NCBI RefSeq assembly: GCF_026191675.1
Contig: NZ_JAKRRY010000006.1
Location: 106,805-170,804, forward strand
Length of the DNA: 64,000 nt
From: Vibrio qingdaonensis
GTDB taxonomy: Bacteria; Pseudomonadota; Gammaproteobacteria; Enterobacterales; Vibrionaceae
Reading direction: 5' to 3'
The translations under genes and the position numbers were made by a program. Shown in pieces: positions 1-8,191 of this stretch. A model generated the notes under the pieces. That model had not been told where the DNA came from. It saw only the letters and a program-made list of their open reading frames with translations, and made no database searches. Position 1 is the stretch's first letter; every line of letters begins with the position of its first letter.

Positions 1-208
1 TAACATTCGTGTCATCATGGGTATGAACGTCGATAAAACCAGGGCTGAGTACTTTTCCCTGCCCCTCAATAACATGCTTAGCTAACCCTGCATCCATTGG
101 TGCAATCTCAGCAATTCGATCACCAAGAATTGCCACATCCGAAAAATACGCTTTAGAGCTCATTCCATCGACAATTTCTACGTTTTTTATAATGATGTCG
201 AACAACAT
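1..208 (-). CDS. N-acyl-D-amino-acid deacylase (D-aminoacylase), N-terminal part
   Basis: The gene runs off the left edge; 69 N-terminal codons are visible. The protein starts MLFDIIIKNVEIVDG, continues with a short beta-sandwich segment, and reaches SPGFIDVHTHDD, the first metal-binding HxH motif of the amidohydrolase superfamily. The HTHDD form is typical of D-aminoacylases, which release free D-amino acids from N-acyl-D-amino acids. I chose the ATG at 208 because an AAGAGAG ribosome site lies six bases upstream; an in-frame ATG at 214 abuts that site too closely. The gene is divergent from a D-amino-acid PLP enzyme, which supports a D-amino-acid role. Dihydroorotase-like or other amidohydrolases cannot be fully excluded from this fragment. 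Confidence 0.72.
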   Translation of the reverse strand, partial: MLFDIIIKNVEIVDGMSSKAYFSDVAILGDRIAEIAPMDAGLAKHVIEGQGKVLSPGFIDVHTHDDTNV

Positions 209-246
209 AGTCATCTCTCTTATTCCCATTCATTTCACGAAGCCTA

Positions 247-260
247 TGTTAGAAACTATC
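247..260 (-). promoter_or_regulatory. Operator half of a paired 14-bp inverted repeat (deacylase side)
   Basis: TGTTAGAAACTATC on the plus strand is the exact reverse complement of the sequence at 307-320. It lies about 40 bases upstream of the deacylase start. Together the two copies flank the divergent promoter region. A site for the nearby RpiR-type regulator is inferred. Confidence 0.55.
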
Positions 261-304
261 CTTAAACATTTCAGTGACCAAACACACAATTATCACCATG
301 AAGT

Positions 305-333
305 TTGATAGTTTCTAACACAACACTTAATAT
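305..333 (+). promoter_or_regulatory. Sigma-70-like promoter overlapped by the second operator copy
   Basis: TTGATA (305-310) and TAATAT (328-333) are separated by 17 bases and precede the PLP-enzyme gene. The operator copy GATAGTTTCTAACA (307-320) covers the -35 box and part of the spacer, which is the arrangement expected for repression by a protein bound there. The promoter call is by eye. Confidence 0.5.
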
Positions 334-406
334 ACTCCTAATCAAACCACTAAAAACAATAACTTACACTAAGTTATCTAACATTTTTTTGTCCGGGGGA
401 AATATT

Positions 407-1660
407 ATGAATGATAGAAACAATCACAAAACATTGGATTTCTCATCCATTAGAGGTATGAAAGGATTACCTATTACCACTCACCAGGAGCACCGTTACC
501 ACGTGACTAACGAGGACATTAGTTTGCCCGTTGCCGTCATCAATAAGCGAGCTCTAGAACACAACATGGACTGGATGCAACAATTTGCGATCCACCATAA
601 CGTAAAGCTATGTCCGCATGGGAAAACCACCATGACACCCGCGTTTTTTCAACAACAAAAGGAAAAAGGCGCTTGGGGGATTACCGTTGCCACCGCGCCA
701 CAAGCAGAAATAGCCGCTCACAGCGGTATGACCAATATTATTATGGCGAACCAGCTTGTCGGAAAAACCAATATGGCGATGATTTCTCGCCTAATCGAAG
801 AGACGGAAAGCCAAGTCATATGCTGTGTTGATTCCCAAACCAACGTTGATCAACTCAATACCTTCTTTGCGGCAAAAGGCCAAACGATTAACGTCCTTAT
901 TGAGCTAGGCGTGGAAGGTGGTCGATGCGGGGTAAGAAGCCACGATGATGTCATGACGTTGGCGCAATACATCGAAGGTAAACCCAATGTCAAACTCGTT
1001 GGTATCGAAGTTTATGAAGGGGTGATTCATGGCGGAGATGAAGAACAACGAGTTCGTGACCTATTAACATCCACCATCCAATTAGGTCGCCAGTTACTCA
1101 GCGATAAGCTTCTTCCACCGCTACCCATTCTCACTGGAGCTGGGTCGGCATGGTATGACGTCGTTGCAGAAACGCTGGCAAACCTCGATGACTTTGAAGC
1201 CATCATTCGCCCTGGCTGTTATGTTATCCATGACACGGGTATTTATCTGGAAGCACAAGAAAAAGTCATGGCACGAGCGCAAAAAAATAGTGGTTTTGCC
1301 TGTGATTTAGGAGGTGACCTTACCTCTTCCCTTGAGGTCTGGGCTTACGTTATTTCAAGACCAGAACCCAATAAAGCCGTGGTTGGATTAGGTAAACGGG
1401 ATGTCGCCTTTGACGCAGGACTGCCAACCGCTGAACGCCGCTATCGTAACGGGAAGGCACTACCGGTAAATGATATCACCACGACTAATGTCATGGATCA
1501 ACATACATTTTTGGCGATTCCAACTGACTCAGATATCCAAGTTGGTGATATGATAGCGTTTTCAACTTCGCATCCATGCCTAACGTTTGACAAGTGGCGT
1601 TATATTGCCATCAGTAATGATGAACACGTTGTAGAACAATGGGTTGAAACGGCTTTCTAA
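407..1660 (+). CDS. DSD1-family PLP-dependent D-amino-acid dehydratase/aldolase
   Basis: This is a 417-residue fold-III PLP enzyme of the D-threonine aldolase / eukaryotic-type D-serine dehydratase family. The N-terminal alanine-racemase-like barrel carries LCPHGKTT, whose Lys73 should form the PLP Schiff base. The C-terminal beta domain has SHPC (His389, Cys391), the pair that binds zinc in D-serine dehydratases of this type. The start at 407 is preceded by GGGGGA; the open frame extends upstream to 305 but lacks a ribosome site there. It sits between a D-aminoacylase and an RpiR regulator, so it probably deaminates or cleaves the D-amino acid released by the deacylase. The exact substrate (D-serine, D-threonine, 3-hydroxy-D-aspartate) cannot be read from sequence. 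Confidence 0.82.
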   Translation: MNDRNNHKTLDFSSIRGMKGLPITTHQEHRYHVTNEDISLPVAVINKRALEHNMDWMQQFAIHHNVKLCPHGKTTMTPAFFQQQKEKGAWGITVATAPQAEIAAHSGMTNIIMANQLVGKTNMAMISRLIEETESQVICCVDSQTNVDQLNTFFAAKGQTINVLIELGVEGGRCGVRSHDDVMTLAQYIEGKPNVKLVGIEVYEGVIHGGDEEQRVRDLLTSTIQLGRQLLSDKLLPPLPILTGAGSAWYDVVAETLANLDDFEAIIRPGCYVIHDTGIYLEAQEKVMARAQKNSGFACDLGGDLTSSLEVWAYVISRPEPNKAVVGLGKRDVAFDAGLPTAERRYRNGKALPVNDITTTNVMDQHTFLAIPTDSDIQVGDMIAFSTSHPCLTFDKWRYIAISNDEHVVEQWVETAF

Positions 1661-1670
1661 GGAAAAAACT

Positions 1671-2534
1671 GTGAATGTAGACGTCGATATTATTTCGCAA
1701 ATAACTGAGCGCTATAGCGCGCTTCGTGATGCAGAAAAAAAAGTAGCCGATTTAGTGATGGATGATGTCAGTAGTGCCGCTAACGCCAGCATCACCGAGT
1801 TAGCTCAACAGGCGAATGTCAGTGAAGCGACCATTACGCGCTTCGCAAAAGCGGTTGGATGTATCAATGTTCGTGATCTCAAGATTAAGCTTGCCCAGTC
1901 TCTCGCCGTTGGCCAGCGGTTCATTATTGAGCCACCCGATCATACTAGCCACCAAGGTATTTATGAGTCGATTAAACAAGCGCTCGACATCAACCGAGCG
2001 CTCATCAACGAGCAAGACATAACTCAAGCCGTAGCCATGCTTCACTCAGCAAGACAAGTCATTGCGATCGGTGTGGGTGGCGGGTCCACCATTACCTCCC
2101 AAGAACTACAACACCGCCTGTTTCGCTTAGGCTACCCGGTTGTTGCCTATAATGATGGTTTGCTAACTCGGATGGTCGCTGCAACCGCCGATCCTAATGA
2201 CGTGATGGTGCTCATTTCAGCGACAGGACATACACCACAAGTGATTGAATCTGCAGTGATTGCAAAAGAATATGGTGTTAAATTGATCGCGATTACACCA
2301 GCCGATTCTCCATTGGCGAATACCTGCGACATAGTGCTGCCCATCATTCACCAAGAAACGGATTTTATTTATAAGCCATCCGCTTCTCGCTATGCCATGT
2401 TAGCGCTGGTCGACGTGCTTTCTATGGAGTTGGCGGTGAATCACAAACGTCGCTCCCGAGATCGCCTGCGACGGCTTAAACTGGCTCTTGATTCGCATCG
2501 AACAGGCAGTGATCGCCAACCTTTAGGTGACTAG
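1671..2534 (+). CDS. RpiR-family transcriptional regulator
   Basis: A 287-residue protein with an N-terminal HTH_6 domain (roughly residues 5-80, including ITELAQQANVSEATITRFAKAVG) and a C-terminal SIS sugar-isomerase domain (about 120-260, with IGVGGGSTITSQELQHRL and LISATGHT). This is the RpiR/HexR layout, in which the SIS domain senses a small molecule. The start is the GTG at 1671, supported by AAGGA at 1659-1663 that overlaps the stop of the preceding gene. It probably forms an operon with the PLP-enzyme gene and controls the divergent promoters through the paired 14-bp repeats; that link is inference. Confidence 0.87.
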   Translation: MNVDVDIISQITERYSALRDAEKKVADLVMDDVSSAANASITELAQQANVSEATITRFAKAVGCINVRDLKIKLAQSLAVGQRFIIEPPDHTSHQGIYESIKQALDINRALINEQDITQAVAMLHSARQVIAIGVGGGSTITSQELQHRLFRLGYPVVAYNDGLLTRMVAATADPNDVMVLISATGHTPQVIESAVIAKEYGVKLIAITPADSPLANTCDIVLPIIHQETDFIYKPSASRYAMLALVDVLSMELAVNHKRRSRDRLRRLKLALDSHRTGSDRQPLGD

Positions 2535-2592
2535 CCGTGCTTATAGGCTTTATGCCAACCATGAGTATTAGGTAAATCCCGCAAATAATTCT

Positions 2593-2616
2593 AAAGCTGC
2601 ATTCGTGCAGCTTTTT
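2593..2616 (+). terminator. Rho-independent terminator after the RpiR gene
   Basis: Perfect 9-bp stem AAAGCTGCA / TGCAGCTTT around a TTCG tetraloop, ending in a T run. Confidence 0.85.
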
Positions 2617-2765
2617 CGATCTTCTCACGACTCATGCGACCAATATCCGATTAACCAAAATACCCACTTTCACAGTATTAATACAAACCGTATTCAGTTG
2701 TTCATGTTTGATTCAGAATCAAAACGGTATGCTAGCCCCCTACTCGCTTTTTATCAGAGGTTACT

Positions 2766-2984
2766 ATGAAAAACTTACTTATTACCATTAGCGCGTTGAT
2801 CATTGGTTTCTTTGCGATGATATTCAGTTTGCTAATGGCAATCCCACTGGCCATCGCCGCATTTATTACTGGCAACCGTATTAAAAAGCAGATGGAACAG
2901 CAATTAAACAGCCAACCATTCCGCCAAGACGCCGCCCCTGGAGCGACTATCGAAGGTGAATATGAAAACGTCTCAACCAAATAG
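2766..2984 (+). CDS. Small inner-membrane protein, unknown function
   Basis: This is a 72-residue protein with AGAGG upstream of the ATG. Residues 4-35 form one long or two short hydrophobic segments (ISALIIGFFAMIFSLLMAIP and following residues), followed by a basic, Gln-rich cytoplasm-like tail ending in GATIEGEYENVSTK. I do not recognise a family. Its 3' end overlaps the start of the next small frame by 23 bases, which suggests coupled translation. The strong ribosome site and the hydrophobic pattern favour a real gene. Confidence 0.6.
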   Translation: MKNLLITISALIIGFFAMIFSLLMAIPLAIAAFITGNRIKKQMEQQLNSQPFRQDAAPGATIEGEYENVSTK

Positions 2985-3252
2985 CCAGCCGCAGCGGTTA
3001 AAAGCACGGCACAGCCGAAAAATGGTTGCTTTTGTGTTTTATCTCGCGGTATTTATCAGCGCTGCAATCATGGGGTGCGACAACCGCACTCTGTCAGATT
3101 GGGATAATCAAAATACGCAGAAACTAACCACTCCTCAACCCCAATATTCAAATGAAATGACGCCACATCATCGCGTCATTTCACCCTCACCATCATTAAT
3201 GGCGCTCCCTTTTTCTAGTATGCCGACAGGTAATTCTGGCGGTATTGCGTAG
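2962..3252 (+). CDS. Small single-pass membrane protein, hypothetical
   Basis: A 96-codon frame begins inside the end of the preceding gene, with AAGG five bases upstream of the ATG. It encodes a basic N-terminus, one hydrophobic segment (about residues 22-38, MVAFVFYLAVFISAAIMGC) and a polar, proline-rich tail. MGC at the end of the hydrophobic stretch resembles a lipobox but lacks the usual LxGC spacing. The last 38 bases overlap the end of the convergent AraC gene, and an inverted repeat (3154-3182) lies inside it. It may be a real coupled gene or a chance frame; no family is recognised. Confidence 0.4.
   Translation: MKTSQPNSQPQRLKARHSRKMVAFVFYLAVFISAAIMGCDNRTLSDWDNQNTQKLTTPQPQYSNEMTPHHRVISPSPSLMALPFSSMPTGNSGGIA
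3154..3182. repeat. 10-bp perfect inverted repeat between convergent genes
   Basis: GAAATGACGC and GCGTCATTTC flank a 9-base loop. It would form a strong hairpin near the end of the AraC gene, but there is no T run on either side, so it is only terminator-like. Confidence 0.4.
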
Positions 3253-4225
3253 GGGTGATGCCGCGGTACTTTTTAAACATACGACTAAAACTTGTCAGGT
3301 TACGATAACCAAGACGAGCGGCGATCTGTTCAAAGGGCATCCCTAGAATAATCATATTTGCCGCTTCTCCTGAAAGAACAAAGCCGACAATCGACGTAAA
3401 ATTCAACCCCGAAGATTGCAACCGCCGCTGCAATTGCTGCTCAGACAAAGATAGAAGACCAGACACCTTAGCTAAGGTCGGCAACCCAGAATGGCGTGCA
3501 TAATTCACCACTTCATACAATACCTTCATATGATCTTGCGGATCAGGCATATTCAAATAGTTATCAAGATCGGCAAAACTCATCGATAATTTGTCTACCG
3601 CTATCGAGGGTACTTTACTTCCTTCAAGTCGCAGTTTATTGGGTAACCAGACTTCGACTTGATCGTGCCCCCACTCAATAGGACAGCCAAAATACGCCTG
3701 GTATTTTTGACTGTTCACCCGTGATCCCGGTATACAAATTCGATCAGGCGTAAATTGATTGCCCAGATACCGCATCAGTACGTTGCACATAAAATTAGCC
3801 ACTCGAATGCCATCGTGCACTTTGCCCTGAGCTGAAATTGAGTCATTTAGATAGGTCCATTTAATCAACGGTCCGACAGCTTCCCCTCTAAAGAACGCGC
3901 CAGATTGGATACAGGTCACTCCAAAATTAATCCGACGAATAGCAGACGCCAATTCATGACCTGAAAAAAACCAACGGCTGATCGACCCCAACTGCTCAAG
4001 GTTCCCCCTACGAACCAAATTAAGAACGGCATCAGGATCACCTGTCAGCGCCTCGATATTTTCATAGTAGTGATTAAGAACTGAAACTGGGATTAACGTC
4101 ATTGGCGAGTCAAACACCGAACTAGGAATGCCAAATGCGGTGGATCTAACACCATATGTGGCAAACAATCCTTCCATCAGCCCTTTCATCGCTATTGCCC
4201 GTACAAAGTGTACATTCTCAAACAT
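3215..4225 (-). CDS. AraC-family transcriptional regulator (arabinose_bd N-domain type)
   Basis: A 336-residue regulator. The N-terminal two thirds match the ligand-binding domain of the OruR/ArgR-like AraC group (FENVHFVRAIAMKGLMEG, then IPVSVLNHYYENIEALTGDP). The C-terminal 100 residues form the double helix-turn-helix, with MPFEQIAARLGYRNLTSFSR and a closing RGITPTQYR. I place the start at the ATG at 4225 because GGAG stands six bases upstream; in-frame ATGs at 4243 and 4252 have weaker sites. It is divergent from the YiaW/YiaV-like pair and probably controls it, perhaps through the inverted repeat at 4271-4306. The ligand is unknown. Confidence 0.83.
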   Translation of the reverse strand: MFENVHFVRAIAMKGLMEGLFATYGVRSTAFGIPSSVFDSPMTLIPVSVLNHYYENIEALTGDPDAVLNLVRRGNLEQLGSISRWFFSGHELASAIRRINFGVTCIQSGAFFRGEAVGPLIKWTYLNDSISAQGKVHDGIRVANFMCNVLMRYLGNQFTPDRICIPGSRVNSQKYQAYFGCPIEWGHDQVEVWLPNKLRLEGSKVPSIAVDKLSMSFADLDNYLNMPDPQDHMKVLYEVVNYARHSGLPTLAKVSGLLSLSEQQLQRRLQSSGLNFTSIVGFVLSGEAANMIILGMPFEQIAARLGYRNLTSFSRMFKKYRGITPTQYRQNYLSAY

Positions 4226-4270
4226 GAGGGACTCCACACTCATCGATCTCATCAATTATTCATGATTCTT

Positions 4271-4306
4271 GATGAAATCAATCATTTTGTAAATCAATAT
4301 TTCATC
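4271..4306. promoter_or_regulatory. Candidate operator between the AraC gene and the yiaW-like gene
   Basis: GATGAAAT (4271-4278) and ATTTCATC (4299-4306) are a perfect 8-bp inverted repeat. Inside it AAATCAAT occurs twice as a direct repeat (4275-4282 and 4291-4298). Binding of the adjacent AraC protein is inferred. Confidence 0.4.
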
Positions 4307-4350
4307 GTCGCATAGACTCTGCACTCTTCGTATGAACATGAGATCGAACA

Positions 4351-4671
4351 ATGAGTTTATTAAGTGTCCCGTTTGTCGGGACTGGAGCCGATACCGCGTT
4401 GCACATTGTGTCTGCTGTAATGCTAATCACCACAATTGGTGCCGCTATTTACGGTTTCTGGAGAATTCATGAACTGCCTATTAACAAAGCTCATCGCCAT
4501 GACCATCATCAATTAGGCTTAATCACCACACTCACTTGGATTGGCTTTGTTTGGCACTGGGTATGGGTCATCGCGGTTATCATCGCGTTTGTGGATATGG
4601 AAAAAGCCATCGTTCGTTTTAGAGATATTTGGTTAGACAACAAAGGCAACGAGGAGGACACAGCATGCTAG
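4351..4671 (+). CDS. yiaW: DUF3302 inner-membrane protein, YiaW-like
   Basis: A 106-residue protein with two hydrophobic segments (about 13-36 and 55-80) flanking a short polar loop HELPINKAHRHDHH. This matches the layout of E. coli YiaW, a DUF3302 protein always found beside an HlyD-type partner. The last codons ATGCTAG overlap the next gene's start by seven bases, so the two are translated together. The family's role is unknown; with YiaV it is thought to form a small envelope-spanning unit without its own ATPase. The family assignment rests on layout and neighbourhood as much as on sequence. Confidence 0.68.
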   Translation: MSLLSVPFVGTGADTALHIVSAVMLITTIGAAIYGFWRIHELPINKAHRHDHHQLGLITTLTWIGFVWHWVWVIAVIIAFVDMEKAIVRFRDIWLDNKGNEEDTAC

Positions 4672-5888
4672 AGGGTTTAGCGGTATGGGCGCTATTTATA
4701 TACTTACTACGATTAGTGGGTATGCCATGGAATAAACTTTCCAAAGGCTTTGCTTACATTGGCGGCGTCAGTTGGCTGCTTTTCGTTTGGGTTGGACTCA
4801 TCAATTACACACCTATGGACTTATCCGGAGGATCCTTGGTACAAGCGCCACACATCCAATTACGCCCCGACTCTTCCAATGTCTCTGGGAAAATCATCAA
4901 GCTGCATATTAAGCCCAACCAACAATTAGACAAGGGACAATTAGTCTATGAAATTAACCCTAAGCCATATCAAATTGCTTATGACCAATCCCTTATTCAA
5001 CGTGACATTGCAAAAGGCACCTATGACAGTGCCATTCAGGATGTTGACATCGCAGAATCCAATTATGACTCGATGCTAAAAAGTGTCCAGACATCAAAGA
5101 GTCAGCTGCGCTCTGCAACCGTTGAATATGAACTGCAAACTAAGATGCTCAAACGTTACCAGGAACAAAATTCAGTCGTCAGCAACACCATCACGGAAAG
5201 CGATATTGATAAACAAATCAGTTTGGTTGAAATGGCAAGACATAAGGTTAAAACCATTAGCTCACAACTTGACAAGAAAAAGATCGACGCCGAAAAAGCT
5301 TTCCTATCCATCAATAAATCACAGTTAGCAGTTGAAAGCAGAAATAACGATTTAAAAGCGGCCAACGAGTCAATCGCGCGAGCTAAGTGGGATCTGGACA
5401 GCACTAAAGTTTCCGCTCCCAGCGATGGCTTCGTCACCAACTTTATTCTGCGTGAAGGACAATTATTATCTCGAGTACCAAGAATACAGATGTACACCAA
5501 CGAGAAATACGTGTTAATGCGTGTCAACCATCAAGCAATCCGAAATATCAAACCCGGTCAACCCGCTGAGTTTTCTACGTCTGTCTATCCTGGTCACGTC
5601 TTTGCTGCTGAGGTAGAAGGGATTATTGAAGCTACGGGCGAATCTCAAGGAACATTACTCGGTCTGGATCAATCCGTACGAGCAACAACTGGAAAAAACC
5701 TAAATAACAAGCATCACTTCGTTCGTTTAAAAGTATATGAAACAGAAGGCTATGACATTCCCGTTGGTGCCGTTGGCCTTGCTTGGATCAGTGGGGAAAA
5801 ACCCATCGCGTTTCTTGGTTTCCTTGATGTCATAAGAGGTATCATACTGAGAATGAAGTCGCAGCTTTACTACTTCTACTCAATTTAA
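4665..5888 (+). CDS. yiaV: HlyD-family membrane-fusion protein, YiaV-like
   Basis: A 407-residue periplasmic adaptor. It has one or two N-terminal membrane segments (about 5-20 and 30-48), a biotinyl-lipoyl half motif (RPDSSNVSGKIIKLHIKPNQ), a long alpha-helical hairpin (about 110-240, coiled-coil rich in Lys/Gln/Ser) and a second lipoyl half (STKVSAPSDGFVTNFILREGQ). The GAGGAGG site at 4651-4657 fixes the ATG at 4665. In E. coli YiaV pairs with YiaW; here too no ATPase or RND pump lies next to it. A role in moving an unknown substrate across the periplasm is inferred. Confidence 0.82.
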   Translation: MLEGLAVWALFIYLLRLVGMPWNKLSKGFAYIGGVSWLLFVWVGLINYTPMDLSGGSLVQAPHIQLRPDSSNVSGKIIKLHIKPNQQLDKGQLVYEINPKPYQIAYDQSLIQRDIAKGTYDSAIQDVDIAESNYDSMLKSVQTSKSQLRSATVEYELQTKMLKRYQEQNSVVSNTITESDIDKQISLVEMARHKVKTISSQLDKKKIDAEKAFLSINKSQLAVESRNNDLKAANESIARAKWDLDSTKVSAPSDGFVTNFILREGQLLSRVPRIQMYTNEKYVLMRVNHQAIRNIKPGQPAEFSTSVYPGHVFAAEVEGIIEATGESQGTLLGLDQSVRATTGKNLNNKHHFVRLKVYETEGYDIPVGAVGLAWISGEKPIAFLGFLDVIRGIILRMKSQLYYFYSI

Positions 5889-6210
5889 CACGCCTAGATA
5901 TCACTATAAAATAACAATTAGGTTGACGAACTACGGCATTAGCCACTCTCATTGAGTGGCTTTTTACTGACTCCCCCTTAGACTTACCATATACAAGAAA
6001 GCAATAAGCGCATGTGATACGCATGAGTCTATTGCCACAGTAAATCCGTTACTCTAAGTCACTGAACGGTTGGGGCGAAACGTAACGATTTGTCACTAAT
6101 GACGCTTTTTCGTTTCAGTTTTTTGCCTCACTCCCCTACAATGTGCCCCATCCTAATCTCAGGTTATCGGCCTGTTGTATTGATGTTACTTAGTAAATTG
6201 GTTAATCAAA
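5889..6210. other. Intergenic region, 322 bases
   Basis: It holds the yiaV terminator (5941-5965) and, near the right end, a weak sigma-70-like pair TTCAGT (6114-6119) and TACAAT (6137-6142) with a 17-base spacer in front of the YejM-like gene. I see nothing else. Confidence 0.4.
5941..5965 (+). terminator. Rho-independent terminator after yiaV
   Basis: AGCCACTC / GAGTGGCT stem with a 5-base loop and a T run. Confidence 0.85.
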
Positions 6211-8052
6211 ATGTTTAAACTTTTTAAAACGCGCTTAAGTGCTTATTACGAGTTCCTTATTCTCAACGCGTTGCTAGCAACGCTGATTGGCGTTCGCTAC
6301 TTCTTATATTTTCCAGAGTTGCCATTTGATGGCATCCAAACCACATTTGCTGCAACCAGTCTCTTTAGCCACATGAGCCTACTAGCGTTAGTGTTTTGGT
6401 TACTCGGGTTAGTGCTTTGCGTCCTCCCCCTAAAGGTTAAACGACCTATCCTTGCCCTAATGGCTACCTTAGGCCTGACGTTTTTGTTCGTCGACACCAT
6501 GGTGTTTGGATTCTACCGATTCCACCTAAACTACCCAGTGCTATCACTGGTAATGTCAGGGCAAATTGTAGAGTTCCCATTATCGGCATGGGCAATGCTT
6601 GTTGCCGGACTTGGCGGTGTATTTGCACTGCAATGGTGGGCGCTAGGTCGTATGGAAAGCCAATCCTTTGGCTTTACTAAATCACTGCGTAAAATCTTTT
6701 TCCCACTGTTTTTAGTCACGACTTTAACCAGTCATGGCATTCACATCTGGGCATCGGCTAAAACCTATCAGCCGGTAACATTTGTAAACCAATATCTACC
6801 TGTGTTTTACCCAACAATCGCCAACTCTTTCCTAATCAAACATGGATGGCTTGACCGAGAAGAGCTTGAACAAAGTCAGGCAAAAACACCAAAAATCCAA
6901 GGCGGCTTGAACTACCCTGTCCATCCATTGGTCGGCGACGCTCCAGCCCAACCAAAAAACATCATGTTGATCCTGATTGACTCATGGCGACCAGATACCG
7001 TCACACCGCAATACATGCCAACCGTGTATGAGATGTCTAAAGAAGGCGTATCTTTTGATAAACACTACGCATCGGGTAACGCAACCCGCATGGGCACATT
7101 TGGTCTGTTCTACGGACTGCCGGGTCCATACTGGCACCCAATGCTAGCCAACCAGCGTCCAACCGTATTGATGGATAGATTGCAACAACTCGACTATCAA
7201 ATTGGTGTGTTTACCTCTGCGCACATTGAGTCGCCTGAGTTCAATCGTACCATTTTTGCCAAGATCCCTAACTTACGTCTTCGTGGTCAAGCAAAAGGTG
7301 ATGCGTCGGACAGAGACATTGAACTCGTGGAAGATTGGAAAACGTGGTATGACAACCGTACCGACAAACCCACCTTTTCATTCATGTTCTTTGATGCGCC
7401 ACATGGCTTCGTATTCCCTAAAGATTACCAGCCAAGATTTGAGCCAATGTCTGGACCTAATAACCCGTTTGTTCGCAGTAATGACTCGGATCCAGAGCCA
7501 GTGTTAAATCGTTATCGCACCAGCACACACTTTGTTGACAGTAAAATTAAAGAAGTGGTTGAGAAGCTTAAAGCGGAAGGCACGTACGACGATACATTAA
7601 TCATTGTCACCGGTGACCATGGTGAAGAGTTTAACGACAACGGACAAAACTTCTGGGGTCACAACGGTAACTTTACCGAGGCGCAAATCAAAGTGCCATT
7701 TATCTTGCTCGGCGCTGGTATAGACAAAGCAAGCAACCAATGGCCCGCGGGTATGATGACCACCCACTTTGATTTAGTGCCAACGCTGATGAAGAACTAT
7801 TTAGGCGTGACTAATGATCTAAAAGACTACACCATTGGTGAAGACCTCTTAGGAGAAGCGGTTGATCGACCGTTTACCATCGTTGCTGACTATGGTGACT
7901 ACTCTATTGTGTCTGAAGATAAAATCTTCTCGTTGAAAGGTAACGGGCTATACGAAGTCAGGGACGGCAGCAACCGACTGCTACCAGAACAAGAGATTGA
8001 TCGTGAACGTATGCAATACGCGTTAGAAGTGCTAACTCGATACACAAAATAA
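6211..8052 (+). CDS. YejM/PbgA-like inner-membrane protein (DUF3413 plus sulfatase-like domain)
   Basis: A 613-residue protein. Residues about 15-200 carry five membrane segments (DUF3413). The periplasmic domain (about 240-610) has an alkaline-phosphatase/LTA-synthase fold: LILIDSWRPDTV, GNATRMGTFGLFYGLPGPYW and TGDHGEEFNDNGQNFWGHNG. This is the architecture of E. coli YejM (PbgA/LapC), which senses periplasmic lipopolysaccharide and controls LpxC turnover rather than acting as an enzyme. The usual neighbour yejL is absent, so this may be an additional paralog with its own role. No clear ribosome site precedes the ATG. Confidence 0.82.
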   Translation: MFKLFKTRLSAYYEFLILNALLATLIGVRYFLYFPELPFDGIQTTFAATSLFSHMSLLALVFWLLGLVLCVLPLKVKRPILALMATLGLTFLFVDTMVFGFYRFHLNYPVLSLVMSGQIVEFPLSAWAMLVAGLGGVFALQWWALGRMESQSFGFTKSLRKIFFPLFLVTTLTSHGIHIWASAKTYQPVTFVNQYLPVFYPTIANSFLIKHGWLDREELEQSQAKTPKIQGGLNYPVHPLVGDAPAQPKNIMLILIDSWRPDTVTPQYMPTVYEMSKEGVSFDKHYASGNATRMGTFGLFYGLPGPYWHPMLANQRPTVLMDRLQQLDYQIGVFTSAHIESPEFNRTIFAKIPNLRLRGQAKGDASDRDIELVEDWKTWYDNRTDKPTFSFMFFDAPHGFVFPKDYQPRFEPMSGPNNPFVRSNDSDPEPVLNRYRTSTHFVDSKIKEVVEKLKAEGTYDDTLIIVTGDHGEEFNDNGQNFWGHNGNFTEAQIKVPFILLGAGIDKASNQWPAGMMTTHFDLVPTLMKNYLGVTNDLKDYTIGEDLLGEAVDRPFTIVADYGDYSIVSEDKIFSLKGNGLYEVRDGSNRLLPEQEIDRERMQYALEVLTRYTK

Positions 8053-8083
8053 CGAGATAACCCATTTAATTGCGTTCATTAAT

Positions 8084-8116
8084 AACGGAAGAAGCGTTCG
8101 CTTCTTCCGTTTTTTT
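8084..8116 (+). terminator. Rho-independent terminator after the YejM-like gene
   Basis: AACGGAAGAAG / CTTCTTCCGTT stem with a CGTTCG loop, followed by seven Ts. Confidence 0.9.
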
Positions 8117-8191
8117 ATTCAATCGGCGATTCAAGCACTAGACCAGAAATACTAACCGTTAAGTATTCCCACTAAGTCACTCACTTTGCCC

